Positions 33,060 to 45,060 of a stretch of 64,000 bases of DNA are shown one piece after another (position 1 is the stretch's first letter; the number at the start of each line of letters is the position of its first letter). The notes under the pieces are model-generated. The model made no database searches, was not told the DNA's origin, and saw only the letters and a program-made list of their open reading frames with translations. The position numbers were made by a program, and so were the translations under genes. The stretch lies in NCBI RefSeq assembly GCF_041146795.1, contig NC_135184.1, positions 4,117,967 to 4,181,966 of the forward strand, written 5' to 3'. This stretch comes from Maylandia zebra. Taxonomy: Eukaryota > Chordata > Actinopteri > Cichliformes > Cichlidae.

Positions 33060-33393
33060 AGAAACTGGATGTGATCCTCTGTGTGTGAGAGCTGCTTCAG
33101 CTCAGCATCTTTCCTCTTCAGCTCAGTGATCTCCTGCTCCAGCTTCTCCTGAAGCTCTTTGACTCGACTCACTTCAGTTTCCTGCTGGGATCTGATCTGC
33201 TGCTTCACATCAGAGCTTCTTTTCTGGATGAGATGGATCAGCTCAGTGAAGATCTTCTCACTGTGCTCCACTGTTTGATCAGCAGACTGATTGATGGCCT
33301 CCACCTCCTGTTGAAGCAGCTTCACATCTTTCTCTCTGTCCTGGATTCTCTGCTGGATGTTTTGTTGACTCACCTCCAGCTCTCTCTGCCTCA
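33060..33393 (-). pseudogene. TRIM coiled-coil fragment
   Basis: About 334 bp nearly identical to 15776-16112 in the intact TRIM gene, encoding [20 protein letters not shown] coiled coil through HTEDHIQFL. It is bounded abruptly on the 3' side by sequence that lies upstream of zinc-finger exon 1 at 11310-11330 (CTGCCCCCTTCAGGCCATT there, CTGCCCTCCTCAGGCCATT here). No RING, B-box or B30.2. Broken copy, though the frame is still open. Confidence 0.88.
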
Positions 33394-33890
33394 CAGTAGG
33401 AAGAAGAGTGAGGGTTATCAGACTTTATTCCAGGAAGAGAAGCACTAAATGATTCCTATGTGTTTACCCATTTTCTGTTCAAAACCCATAGAAATATAAT
33501 GTCATGCTTTTCAGTTCATCATGTAAATCTGCTAAATTAGTAATTCTGTTCTCTACAATAATTCAGATAACAAAAATGAACAGAGAAATTACTGATAGTG
33601 ATAAAAACAAACAAAGGAAAAATAAAAAAACTTGCCGATAAAATAAAACTCAGCACACAAACTGACTTTTACACTTCTTTTCTTCAGTTACACAGACTGG
33701 ATCCCACACTAGTCTTTTGCTGCCCTCTATTTCTCATTGAAGTTGTAACTATGAGAATATAGAAAGCCCAAAACTGTGTTCCACAGAAACAGAAACTTTA
33801 TTGTTACAATTCATGCAGCACTTCACCTTGTATATAACATATACAGGACATAGAATGAGACTAATATCACCTTCAGTTTAACCACAGCTG
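33394..33890. other. Duplicated TRIM flank
   Basis: Related in order to 13780-13880 and to 17050-17147 plus 17658-17830. It marks a third TRIM unit whose body has mostly been lost. Confidence 0.5.
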
Positions 33891-34862
33891 GAGGATCCAA
33901 TTGGCTGTCTGTCAAGAAACTAGACGAACCTCAACCTAAATTAAGGCCGTTACTGGTGCTGACTGCAGCCCCATAACCATCAGATAGCATCTGAGACCGC
34001 AGGGCTTCAAAAACAAAAAAAAAGTCTTCAAAGGCCTCGTCTCCTTGAATGCCACAGAACTGTCCATTTGGACTTTGCAAGAGAGCACCAAACATGGGAC
34101 ATTGAAAGGTGATAGAAAGTTTTATTGTCTGATGAAAAATATTTAACCTTGATGGTCCTGATGGTTTCCAACATTACTGGCATGACAGGCAGATCCCACC
34201 TGAGATGTTTCCTATGTGCCACAGGAGGTGCATGCGCGTCAAACGCTGGCTATGTCCAGATGTTGCAGAGAGCATGACTGAGGGCCCTCGTCTGCGTGGT
34301 AACGACTGGGTTTTTCAACAGGATAGCGCTACAGTACACAGTGCCCACAGGACAAGGGACTTCTTCCACTCTTTTTGGCCCATTCCCCTGATTTAAATCC
34401 AATTGAGAACCTTTGGGGATGGATGGCAAGGGAAGTTTACAAAAATGGACAACAGTTCCAGATAGCAGATGTCCTTCATGTGGCCGCCTTCATCACTTGG
34501 AAAAATGTTCCCACTCACCTCATGGAAGTGCTTGCATCAAACAAATATTTGAAGTATCAACAACATAATGGTGGAGCTACCCATTACCAAGTTTATGTTT
34601 GGAACTTTGATTTTTGCTTTGGGGGGGGGGTTACAGATTCTTTTGGAGGTGTGGTCCTAAACCTTTGATAAACTGTAAAACAGCCTGTTTCAGTTTAAAT
34701 GTGGTTTTCAATAAATTGCATGCTCAAAATGTTTTGTCTCACTCCCATTTCTTCTTGTTGCAAGTTGAAGCTCTATTTGGAACCTTGTTAAGATCCAACC
34801 ATGCAAAATATAATTTTTTTTGCCATTTTTCAAGTGGTCTTAAACTTTTGATCAGGACTGTA
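33891..34862 (+). pseudogene. Tc1-like transposon, 5'-truncated, transposase broken
   Basis: Plus-strand fragments: [17 protein letters not shown] (about 34137), [16 protein letters not shown] (34300) and [17 protein letters not shown] (34375). These are the three regions that hold the DDE residues. Stops and frame changes separate them. The right terminal repeat TCTTAAACTTTTGATCAGGA (34838) ends at CTGTA (34862). The left terminal repeat is missing. Confidence 0.85.
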
Positions 34863-36189
34863 TGAGGAGATTCAAGTGAGGAATAGACCACAACTAGCTT
34901 TGCACACACTCACATAAATGGGGATACATCATATGACTCTTTTTCCATAGAAAGTGATTCCTATATGAGTGCAGCCTTCTCCAATCAGATAATAATGATA
35001 AAAGGCCGTAAAAATCTATAAAGTACAAATCAGTTTGTCAGTAAAATGCAACAGTGTTGCAAAAAAGATAAGACTTTTGGTAAATCTGATGATCTAGCCC
35101 ACAGATAATACATTTCAATATACATTGTACTAAAAACATACTCTACGTAAAAAGTCAGTGAAAGTGTGGCACTTCCAGCTGATTTTTAAATCAAACCTCA
35201 GAACATAACCTGCTACTGAGCAGGGTTTGTGTTCAGAATCAGTTACCTTGGTGATTTAGCAAGGGTAAAAAGAGAGCCACTGACACAATCTAACCTTTTA
35301 ATCTCCATTCATGGTACATCCCTTTGTACTACAAAGCAGGGTTATCATATTCATGTTAGGTTAACCTAGTCTCAGTATGGGTTTTTTGTACTAGAAAGGC
35401 GGTTTACATCTTATTGAGGTATATCACCATGGTAACACATGCTGTAAAAGTAACCTGAAATCACTGCCCACTGACCAGTCTGATGGAAAATCAGACTGGT
35501 CAGTGGTGAAAATCAACAATGCTGTAAAATAAAATAATTGTCCCCTCACTGATCTATTTTGTACGTATTTGTTAGACTTCCATTTTAAAATGTCTGATTT
35601 AGGGTCAAAAGCATTGATGAGACTAACGTATTAAAAGTTATTTACTGTCACATTTCCATGCAATTTCCACTGTAAACCAGCAGTTATAGCACATAAATAT
35701 CATATGTGTGCATCATTGATTAAAGTAGGCTTATAAAACAGAGTGAGGCAAGTTCAAGTAGTGAAAAAAGCATTTTCTGAATTTATGTAAAACAATATGA
35801 GAAAAAAAAGTGTGAAACAAGACAGAGCGCTCTGATATTTCAGAGATTACACCTTAATTTTCAATGAATTAATTAATTGAAATACTTAAGTTAAAAAAAA
35901 AACAAAACAACAACAGTTGTAAATACAGTTCAAGAGGACAGGCACATGCTGAAGTTTGCGCCTCAAGAAAGTCAACACCACAACACATGAAGTGACCTTG
36001 AATCCATAATGATATAATATTTTTGGTCTTGTCTTACTTTCTAGCAGCTTTTAAACCTGTTCAGAAAATGACTAAGGAATAAATATAATTAACAATTATT
36101 AGATTATTACTGTGGAGATAATAATAATAATAATAATCATTATTATTACAACTAAAGCTCTCCCAAATTTTGTAAGTAAGTAAAAACCT
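34863..36189. other. Gene-free stretch with a perfect hairpin
   Basis: No gene supported. Contains a perfect 16-bp inverted repeat at 35469-35484 and 35490-35505 with a 5-base loop, and an (ATA)n/(TAT)n tract at 36118-36150. Confidence 0.45.
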
Positions 36190-37079
36190 TTAAACTGTAT
36201 GAATTTTCATATGTCTTTTCAAATGGATAATCTGAATGAATCTTTTCCCACATATGCTACAAGAGTGTATCTTTTCCCCTGTGTGAATTCTTATATGAGT
36301 TTTCAATGTTGATGAAACCGTAAATTCTTTCCCACAGGTGTTACAAGAATAGGGCCTCTCACCTGTGTGAACTCTCACGTGGGTTTTTAATGTTGATTTT
36401 CGACTGAATGTTTTCCCACAGGTGCTACAAGAATACGGCTTCTCACCTGTGTGAATTCTCATATGACGTTTCAGTTCTGATTTCCAGGTAAATGTTTTCT
36501 CACACGTGCTACAAGAATGTGGCTTCTCACCTGTGTGGATTCTGATGTGATGTGCCAAAGTTGATTTCTGACTGAATGAGTTACCACAGGTGTTACAAGA
36601 ATATGGCTTCTCGCCCGTGTGAATTCTCATGTGAGTTTTCAAGTTTATAATTTGACTGAATCTTTTTCCACAGGTGCTACAAGAATGTGGCTTCTCGCCT
36701 GTATGAATTTTCAAATGTTTAGTTAGTCTGGATTTATCGTGAAAAGCTTTTCCACAAGTGTCACACTTTACAGACTTTTTACTTGTGTCAGTGTTACACT
36801 GACTCTCTGGTCCAGGAGAGTTGCAAGACAGTTTCCGGTCACTGTGTGCTTCTGGTTCACTGTGATCACTTTCCTCGTGGGTCACCACAAAATTATCAGA
36901 CTCCTGCTTCAGTCCAAGCTGCTCCCTTTCCTGACTGGTACAAGGTTCCTCCTTTTCCTCTTTAATCTGTGGAGGCTCTGAGTCATCCAGGTCCAGACTG
37001 GAGTTCTTATCCTGCTTACAGACCTGCTGGTCTGTGAGATCCTCCTCCTCCTCCTTAGAGACATGCTGATGTTGGAGGT
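36190..37079 (-). CDS. C2H2 zinc-finger protein C, last coding exon
   Basis: Starts after AG at 37081-37080 in phase 1 and reads D-L-Q-H-Q, an acidic segment (SEPPQIKEEKEEPCTSQ), then seven intact C2H2 fingers, ending KRHMKIHTV. One linker is HTGERP and one HTGEKI. Contact positions of the fingers include DSRK, QINT, QSTH, WSER, RSTT, VSTT and QIHR. Together with 38325-38588 and 40593-40764 the reading frame is continuous (441 residues), making this the only complete three-exon zinc-finger gene here. Confidence 0.92.
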
Positions 37080-38324
37080 CTGAAGGGACAAATTGAAAAA
37101 GAAAAAACTGAAACATCTGAAAAAAAAAATACATTTTAATCTTCATCCGTAGGCGTCTCGATAAAGCATTGCTTGACTCTAAAATAATGCCACTGTCTAC
37201 ATTCAGGAAGGAAGGATTGTTCATGATGGTAGGATGAAGAAGCATCATTAATGCAGCTCTACAGCAATCACTGAGCATAAACGCCAAAGAAAAACTCCCT
37301 TTTACCATGAAGACAAGTGGACTGGAAAATGGTTTATAAATAAAGGCTGCTTTTGATTTTTCCAAATGTGCGACTTTTGTGTCACTATTTTATGCCTGCA
37401 TAGTCATGTGACAGCAAAAACAGGTAAGTATGTAAAATAGAAAAATTTTATCGTGAAATTGGCTCATCAAAATATCAAAATATTGATAATGTTCCCAGAG
37501 GAAGTGTAAGATTAAGCGTTAGCTGCAGATGATTCTAACAGCAATAAACATGTTGGATTTCCTGCTATAATTACATTCTTATTAGAAACGAAAGTTAATC
37601 TGTTGGGTCTTTATTTTCTCTGATACTGAGAGGGCACAGTAAGGACTTGGACACAGATGCTGAAACATTAACCTTGTCATAACGAAGGCTTGTGAGCTTA
37701 CTGTTCGAAATCGGGCATATTCAAGTTCATGTTCTGCATCTTTAACCGCTGGGTGTTTGAGTAACACGTTTGCTGAATGCTTGGATTTTTTACACTCAGG
37801 TATAATTTTGTTTCTTGTGGTTTTATTTTGACGGGTGTCAAAAATTCTTCAACGTAGGAAAAACCTTCACCTTGTTACACTGTAGCTTCTTCTGCCATTA
37901 ACTTGTGTTTATGTTTTGCTATATTTATTGAGCACTTTGCCACAAAGGGGATGAATTAAAATCCACTGAATCTCATTTTCAGCTTATAGTAGTATAGTAA
38001 TCTCAAAACTATTTCTTCTCAACCAACAGATTTCAGCTGGACTTCAACTTGTTTTAGTAACCTTCAACAGCAAACATAAACATATTTAAAATAATTTTAG
38101 TGAAATAAACAAATCCCTATATTCAGATTGGATAAGGTGCTTTTACCTTCAACTGACACAAACTGTAGGTTTAATGTTAAATGTTCACAGTTTAGGAAAA
38201 AAAATGCATTAAAGTTACTTATTGCAGTTAGTCCTTAAATTCTTCCTAAAAGTAACTCTGAGCTCTGATTAGCATCCAAATTGAGTCATATTTATTTTTC
38301 TAAGACCTTTACAGTTTTACATAC
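37080..38324 (-). other. Intron 2 of zinc-finger gene C
   Basis: 1245 bp bounded by GTATGT and a 3' AG. Its first ~80 bases (minus strand) resemble the start of intron 1 (GTATGTAAAACTG, then ATGACTC). No other feature recognised. Confidence 0.75.
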
Positions 38325-38588
38325 CTATTCTGTGTGAGTTTATTTCAGGTTTCCAGTTGGTGTCACTTAGTCTGTCCTGGTCTTCCCTGGCCCAGACGAG
38401 GATGCCTTTGCCTTCGTGCTTCAGTACAAGCTGTTCTCCCTCCAGACTGGTGCAAATTTCCTCCTCTTCCTCTTTAGTCTGCTGAGAATCTGAATCCTGC
38501 TGGTCCAGATTGGAGTGACTCTCCTGGTTACAGACCTGCTGGTTATCCATATCCTCTTCTTCCTTACATTCATCTTCGTCTGGGAGGT
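38325..38588 (-). CDS. Zinc-finger protein C, middle coding exon
   Basis: Enters in phase 1 (AG at 38590-38589; D-L-P-D-E-D-E-C-K), carries the acidic module ([30 protein letters not shown]) and ends DTNWKPEINSHRI at G|GTATGT in phase 1. Unlike the matching exons of loci A, B, D and E, it has kept the original entry phase and no start codon is needed. Its first half resembles the beginning of the last exon, and its end resembles the end of exon 1. Confidence 0.85.
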
Positions 38589-40592
38589 CTTGAGGAACAA
38601 AAACACACAAGAAAACATTTACTAATGTGATGATGGCAAAACACCCACCTGAGCAACTATATCCCAGCATATGTAACCATTTCCCTCACATATGAGTGAA
38701 ATGAGTTCTGACAGTCTTATTAGCAAAGTTGTCACACTTTCAGTCCCCACTTATGTTGGGCACTGGTGCCTTCACAAACAGAGGCCCACACCACAGTTAT
38801 GTCAGAACTGCTTTTGTGTTGTTGGAGGGGAAGACACTCAGAGTAGGTAAGTGGCACATTAAGGAAGTCACATACCTGTGAACTATATTACTGAGGTCCA
38901 CAGGCATGAGTCTGATCAGTAGGGTTCATTAAATCTATTTATTTTTAATCAAAACATTGTTTTGTAATGCTGTATATACATTATAATAACATGAACATGC
39001 ATTTAGTATCAACAGGTGATTGCAATTGTAATGCAAACAGTGCAGCTCCATGCTAAACTTTTGCACGATCGCATGTGTTTCATGAGACAGATCATACACA
39101 TTTATTTCCTGAATTAAACAGCCTACTGGAAGCAAAATATACCAACCTAAAGAAGTAGAAATGAAAAAATTCTATGTAAATGTATATTATTATTAGATAT
39201 TAAAGGAAAGAAAACCACAACACATCAACACTCGGTTGATGTCGGCCCTTGCTGTCTATCTTCAATCTTCTCCTGGCAGATAGACTAATAACAGCACAAA
39301 CATGAGTAGACCAAAGACTAGTGGTACACACAGATGATCTCTGCAGACAGATGGGCTATGAGTAGTTGCCCACAGTCTGCCAACGGACTGCTAAGGCACT
39401 GCCATTGCCGAACCATAATTTTGCCCCAAGGGCTTCTCGAGGACAAATGTGTTGGTTGCAACTACAATATAGAAAGCAGCTAAATTAAAAGAAATTAAAT
39501 TAAATTATAAAGTTTGATTAGCTGTTGAAACAAATATGTGATCTTGTTAAGTGTGTAATAACGTAGTGTAAAAGTGTAATAAACAGCTAAACCTACTTGG
39601 AGCAGAGACTGCTGAGCCACTGCTGAGGGCAATGTAAAATGACCCTGAATGATAAAGATCTGGAAAAAGTTTGTGGAACATCTGAAAAACTGTCATTTTT
39701 GCCTCAAACCAACGTTGCCCTGATGCCAAGAAAACTTTCCTAGACAACGGTCGAGGAATGTAGCCAGAGAGATGCCGTGAACTTTCCCCGATCCCTCACT
39801 TGCTTTTTTTTTACACTGTATTCTGCTGTGTATTCCATATCTTGTGACACAGGCATGATATTTTACTCAGTTTCTGTTATACTGGACCTGCAACCATTTA
39901 TTGTGTTGTTTATGAGATTTTTTACACCAGAAGTCTCAGTGGAGAAGCACATTTTGTCATGAGAATTGTTTTAGTTCACCTGGAAATAAGTGCATTCATT
40001 TTAATTAGGCATTCACGCATTTGTTTGTTTGTTTTACAGCAGGAATACTCTGTCAGTTTCTTGGTCAAATTAAAGTGCGGATGCAGCAAATATGATCTCA
40101 ATTTCATATTAAATACGGGCGTTAGAGATGAAAACTCTGCCTATTATTGTTTCTTTGAAAGCGATTGTATTTAATGAACTTACAGCACAGTTTGCTCTCT
40201 TTGTGTTGATACAGCTCAACTAACAGCCTCAGTTTCCATCTCTCACTTACACGAAAGTTATCAATGAAATGAGAAGAGTAATTATTATACTTGGTTGTTA
40301 AAGTAAATGGATGGTTGAAATATTAATAACAGATCGGGTATTGTTTCCATAATCTCCACACTCACGTGTATCCGCTGGGAATAAACAGAAGCGGTGGTAT
40401 TAAAAACATTAACTTTAAATTACAAGGCCCAGCCTAAATACTGCCGCTAGCCGCTTATCGTTTAAGACAAAGAGAAGCACTTCTATTATTTATGTAAAAA
40501 ATATAAAAAAAACCTCAGAGCTGCGCCTTCATTTTATTCTACAAACTGGGCTGTGATTTAGGTGCTGCGTGAGTCATCCCAGTTTTACATAC
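38589..40592 (-). other. Intron 1 of zinc-finger gene C
   Basis: 2004 bp. No gene or named repeat recognised; short open frames lack domains. Confidence 0.7.
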
Positions 40593-40764
40593 CGATTATG
40601 TGTAACTTTATCTCAGGTTTCCGGCTGATATCCAGCAGCCTGAGCTGATGGTTGATTTCCTCCTCATACCGGACGATCGTTTTTTTAACCTCTGAGAAGA
40701 TTTCTTCAGCAACGCCAGTCAATCTATCCCTGATGAAGTCTCTCATATACTGAACTGAAGACAT
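40593..40764 (-). CDS. Zinc-finger protein C, first coding exon
   Basis: Begins MSSVQYMRDFIRDRLTGVAE, continues FSEVKKTIVRYEEEINHQLR and ends SRKPEIKLHII at G|GTATGT (GT at 40592-40591), phase 1. This leucine/glutamate-rich helix resembles the first exon of many percomorph zinc-finger genes and probably forms a short coiled coil. An in-frame ATG eight codons upstream (40788) exists, but the chosen one matches the family. The upstream ~100 bases are presumably promoter and 5' UTR. Confidence 0.88.
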
Positions 40765-41094
40765 TGCTGAGCCGTAACACAGACGCATCGTTTCCGTTCG
40801 TCCTCGTCTTGTGTTAGATCTGCGGAAAGCTTAAGGAGCGCCCCCTTCAGCTCAGGCTGAGAATTCCAATCAGAAACAAATCCTTACAGAGCAGCTAGTA
40901 ACGTGGACACAGGCACCAAAACTTCATGCTTGGAGCAATGACTGTAGTCATTGCTTTGGAGCCATTATCTTGAAAAAATTTTTATTTATTTTTGCTTTCA
41001 ATCTTAGGAAACAGTTGTTTTCTAAGCCTCAGATTTAAACTAACTACAACATGAAAGACTGAAGTTTAATTAACTCAGCAATGTCTCTAAGCTA
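40765..41094. other. 5' flank of zinc-finger gene C
   Basis: Likely promoter region; no clear TATA box or other motif that I can defend. Confidence 0.35.
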
Positions 41095-41285
41095 AAGTCC
41101 AGCATAGAGCGGCTGAGTGAATGTGGTCCGGATTCTGTGGAGGAAGTCATGGTTTCAGGGAAGAAGGACACAATACCTGCTCATCTGGAGGACTGAGGAC
41201 CTGAGAGTCTCAGAGCTCTGACACAAAACCTCAGAGGACGGATATTGTTGTTGGACGAGTTTGTAGACTCACATCTTCTACAACT
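41095..41285 (-). pseudogene. TRIM B30.2 remnant with internal deletion
   Basis: GTCCAGCATAGAGCGGCTGA (41099) matches the 3' end of the TRIM gene (15081), and CTCAGAGGACGGATATTG with TTGTAGACTCAC (41230-41275) matches the linker before PRY (15714-15752). The ~530 bases that lie between these in the intact gene are nearly all missing. Located directly upstream of zinc-finger gene C. Confidence 0.78.
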
Positions 41286-41744
41286 GAAATAGTTCTCCAT
41301 CACAGCACCAGCCCACAGACTTCCAAATAACATAAAAATCATACATGAAACTGGTTCCCTCATTTTACAGTAAAGGGTGTTTCCTTGATAACATGTGGAT
41401 GCTTTGCTTTGCTCCATAGACTGCTATTGTTCCTTCAGCACTGGTGTGATCACATTATAGAGAGAGATTACAGTAAATTATATAGTTTCAAAAATAAGGC
41501 AAATATTGGGCTGGCGGTAGAGGTGCTTCCATATTTTTATCCTTTAAGTAAATTGGGGATTGAAATGAGCCTCTTTCATCAAAGTATCACTGAGAAATTA
41601 CAAAGCCCCCCCACAAAATATGAGTTAAAACAAAACATACTGGAAATCTCTGACAGAAAGTCCACGTTAGCACAAAAAGTTTTCCATCACATGATGTTCA
41701 GTGCATTCATCTCATTAGAGTTTTCATAATTACTAAAAAAAAAA
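41286..41744. other. No gene recognised
   Basis: Open frame 41385-41729 resembles nothing I can name with confidence; the segment around TATCCTTTAAGTAAATTGGG could be a decayed repeat. Confidence 0.35.
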
Positions 41745-41890
41745 ATGGTAAATGGTCTGTATTTGTATAGCGCTTTACTTAGTCCCTAAGGACCCCAAAG
41801 TGCTTTACACTACATTCAGTCATCCACCCCATCACACACACATTCACACACTGGTGATGGCAAGCTACATTGTAGCCACAGCTGCCCTGG
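41745..41890 (+). mobile_element. Dispersed short fish repeat, copy 1
   Basis: AAATGGTCTGTATTTGTATA GCGCTTTA ... TAGCCACAGCTGCCCTGGGG is a short non-coding repeat very common in teleosts. A second copy in the same orientation is at 61503-61614. Class (SINE-like or MITE) not settled. Confidence 0.65.
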
Positions 41891-42220
41891 GGAGCCCTGA
41901 GACTTACTATTACATTTTCTACTGCTGCACTAAATAAACATCATATGTGTGTCTCATTGCATAAAATGCTGGAGCTAGGACATTTAAACAGGAACTGTAA
42001 CACAGACTGAGGCACAATTAACCAAAAAACAAACATCAGTATGTGAATTAATCTAAGACAATGTCAGGCAAAGAAAAGCTTGTGTGAAATAAGGCCCAAC
42101 ACTGTTAGGTTTCTCCCATATTTTACACATAAAGAAATCTTTATTTAAACTTTAAAGAAATCACAACCTTTCAGTGCATGCTGAAATCTTGTGAAAATAA
42201 CTTTTGCATTACCAATGTCC

Positions 42221-42333
42221 ATATATATATCTATATATATATATATCTATATATATATATCTATATATATATCTATATATATATCTATATATATATATCT
42301 ATATATATATATATATATATCTATATATATATA

Positions 42334-42386
<53 letters not shown>

Positions 42387-42408
42387 TACTGGTATATATA
42401 TATATATA
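42221..42408. repeat. Compound (TA)n/(TATATC)n microsatellite
   Basis: Almost uninterrupted TA and TATATC units for ~190 bp. The tyrosine/isoleucine open frames across it are artefacts. It directly abuts a LINE fragment. Confidence 0.95.
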
Positions 42409-42410
42409 TA

Positions 42411-43330
42411 GACTGGTGAGTGTCAGCACCACAGTCCAGGATGAGACAACAAACATCCAAGAATACATTAGGAAGATGGCCCCAACTGACCGAGTGCTCA
42501 GTGAATACCTCAGGCAGCAGAAACCCAAGAAAGAGGAGGGAGACGAGGAACCATCATGGAAGGACAGGCCCCTGCACGGTATGTACCACCGGCAGATAGA
42601 GGTGGTGGCTGATATCCAGAAATCCTACCAGTGGCTGGACAAAGCTGGACTGAAAGACAGCACAGAGGCACTAATCATGGCAGCACAAGAACAAGCTCTG
42701 AGCACAAGATCCATAGAGGCTGGGGTCTATCACACCAGGCAAGACCCCAGGTGCAGGCTGTGTAAAGATGCCCCAGAGACAATCTAGCACATAACAACAG
42801 CAGGGTGCAAGATGCTAGCAGGCAAGGCATACATGGAACGCCATAACCAAGTGGCCGGCATAGTGTACAGGAACATCTGTGCCGAGTATAACCTGGAAGT
42901 CCCGAGGTCAAAATGGGAGATGCCCCCAAGGGTGGTGGAGAATGACCGAGCTAAGATCCTGTGGGACTTCCAGATACAGACGGACAAAATGGTGGTGGCT
43001 AACCAACCGGACATAGTGGTGGTAGACAAACAGAAGAAGACGGCCGTAGTGATCGATGTAGCGGTTCCGAATGACAGCAATATCAGGAAGAAGGAACACG
43101 AGAAGCTGGAGAAATACCAAGGGCTCAGAGAAGAGCTCGAGAGGATGTGGAGGGTGAAGGTAACGGTGGTCCCCGTGGTAATCGGAGCACTAGGTGCGGT
43201 GACTCCCAAGCTAGGCGAGTGGCTCCAGCAGATCCCAGGAACAACATCGGAGATCTCTGTCCAGAAGAGCGCAGTCCTGGGAACAGCTAAGATACTGCGC
43301 AGGACCCTCAAGCTCCCAGGCCTCTGGTAG
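42411..43330 (+). pseudogene. LINE C-terminus: CCHC knuckle and RLE domain
   Basis: The frame runs [20 protein letters not shown] ... DPRCRLCKDAPETI, a premature TAG (42785-42787) where related proteins continue into H-I-T-T-A-G-C, then MLAGKAYMERHN and the endonuclease core (NQPDIVVVDKQKKTAVVIDV, AVPNDSNIRKKEHEKLEKY). The C-x2-C...H-x4-C knuckle and PD...D-x-K motif are complete, so the stop is the only defect seen. The RT catalytic domain is absent. Confidence 0.8.
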
Positions 43331-43378
43331 AGGACCCGAGCTTGAAGGATAAACCGCCCGCAGGGGCGTGCTGGGTGT
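42411..43378 (+). mobile_element. 5'-truncated LINE with restriction-like endonuclease
   Basis: Only the 3' third of the element is present: end of the RT region, CCHC knuckle, endonuclease and a short 3' UTR (GGATAAACCGCCCGCAGGGG). Microsatellites abut both sides. The RLE type and domain order fit the R4/Dong/Rex6 branch of LINEs. Confidence 0.75.
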
Positions 43379-43421
43379 TATCTATCTATCTATCTATCTA
43401 TCTATATATATATATATATAT
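43379..43421. repeat. (TATC)n(TA)n microsatellite
   Basis: About six TATC units followed by TA repeats, at the 3' end of the LINE fragment. Either the insertion site or a tail generated at insertion. Confidence 0.9.
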
Positions 43422-45060
43422 AAATAAAACATGTCCCTTTCCAGCTTTTAGTCCTGTGTATCCTCCTCACTGAACAACAAAGGAATCGAAACCTGGTTGC
43501 AAATGTTTTTGCCATAACACAGATGTTTAGTGAAACAGGATAGAAATCTCTCAGCCTGTGGAGATATTGGACTGCCACTGATGCAGAATCTCATCTCAGT
43601 GTAACTGAGCATTAAGGTCCAATGATGACAACCCTTGTTTTTCCAGTGAGGGGGATGTAGTCCCAGTCTTCCATATCCTTTTGCATACCTTTATTTCAAA
43701 TCTACTGGAGCCAGCCCACAAAATGATTAATTTTAGATATGGTGCGGTTGTGTATGTGTTGTGTGTCAGGTATAATGTCAATGAGAGGACTTGAAACGGC
43801 TCGCATTTGATTATTAATTCAGGCGTTGCATTAAGGCCTAGTGTAAAATAGCAGAGAATCATGGCCTCTAGTAAACATCAAGAATATAAATACAGAGCTG
43901 AGAATGAGCCTGTTTCTCCTTCAAAGTACCATTGATAAAATATAATATCCAACCTTAAAACATTAAAAATGTTTTGTAGGAAAACCAACCCAAATGCAGG
44001 ACTCAAAAAAACAGGCAGGAGTAACAAAAACCTAACATTTAATTAGGTCAGCAACCAGCTTTCAAAATGAAACACACTGAAACTTGATAGAAACCCATAG
44101 CGGAAGGCTAGGGGGGGGGGGGGGAAAAACAAAAACAAAAAAAGAACTATATTTAAAAAAAAATTAGCTGGAACACAAAGAAGAAAAAGAAACTCAAGTA
44201 ATGATTGCAATAAAACAAAAGCATAAAAATAACAAAAATGTTTTAAACAATAACAAAACTCCAAGGCTAAAGCACAACCCCCCCCCCCAAAATTAACAAA
44301 ATATTAAAGACAATTTGCATACAAACGAAAATCCTTTACAAACAGTTAATCTCAGTGAAAGAAACATTTAAGTCCTCGTTGTCGTAAAAAGTTAATTTTA
44401 TCACCACTTGATTATTTCAGTGGATGAAACTTTAAAGCACTGCAGAGGAAAGTTATTTAATATAAGACAACTGGTCATATCATATGCTAATCATCAGGCT
44501 AAATATGACAAAAGTGCTTATTTGAAGACCAAAAGCAATGACAAACCATATAAACATATTAAACATCTTTTACCATTACACTTTCATGCAGTTTAACTGT
44601 AAACCTGCAGCTACACTACGCAAATGTCTCGTCACCAGAAGTGTTTCATGAAATCTTTAAACTTTAAAGATAAATAACATACTAAGCACATCGCTAAGAA
44701 CACAATAAACACCACAACACATTCAGTGACCTGAAAGTCTCGTCTGTCTCTTGCTAGTGGAGCTTTTCCTTGATCTGTTGCTTAGCCGGGCAGCTTTTTA
44801 GTTTACAGCATCAATAAGTACGCATAATTTACTTACTGCGCATAAGCGTAGATATACACATTATAACAGATGGACTCCTATGTTGTTGTAAGCCGTCTGA
44901 CGTTTCTTAGTTGCCCTCCATCCTCAGCTGGAGTAAATGATCGAGTCCATTCACCAACCGCACCATGCTTTGCTTAGAATGTCTGGATAAACTCATATTA
45001 ACTTTAAGAGTCATGTTTTTGTCAAACCATGTGAAGGACCGAAATTTCATTTGACAATCA

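Noticed and set aside
42178..42528. Long open frames made of isoleucine, tyrosine and similar residues on both strands
   Set aside because: They translate the (TA)n/(TATATC)n microsatellite; only the part after 42411 is coding-like (LINE).
43596..43862. 88-codon open frame repeated at 55419-55685
   Set aside because: Repeated only because of the segmental duplication; no domain. Same for 44408-44596 and 56534-56722.
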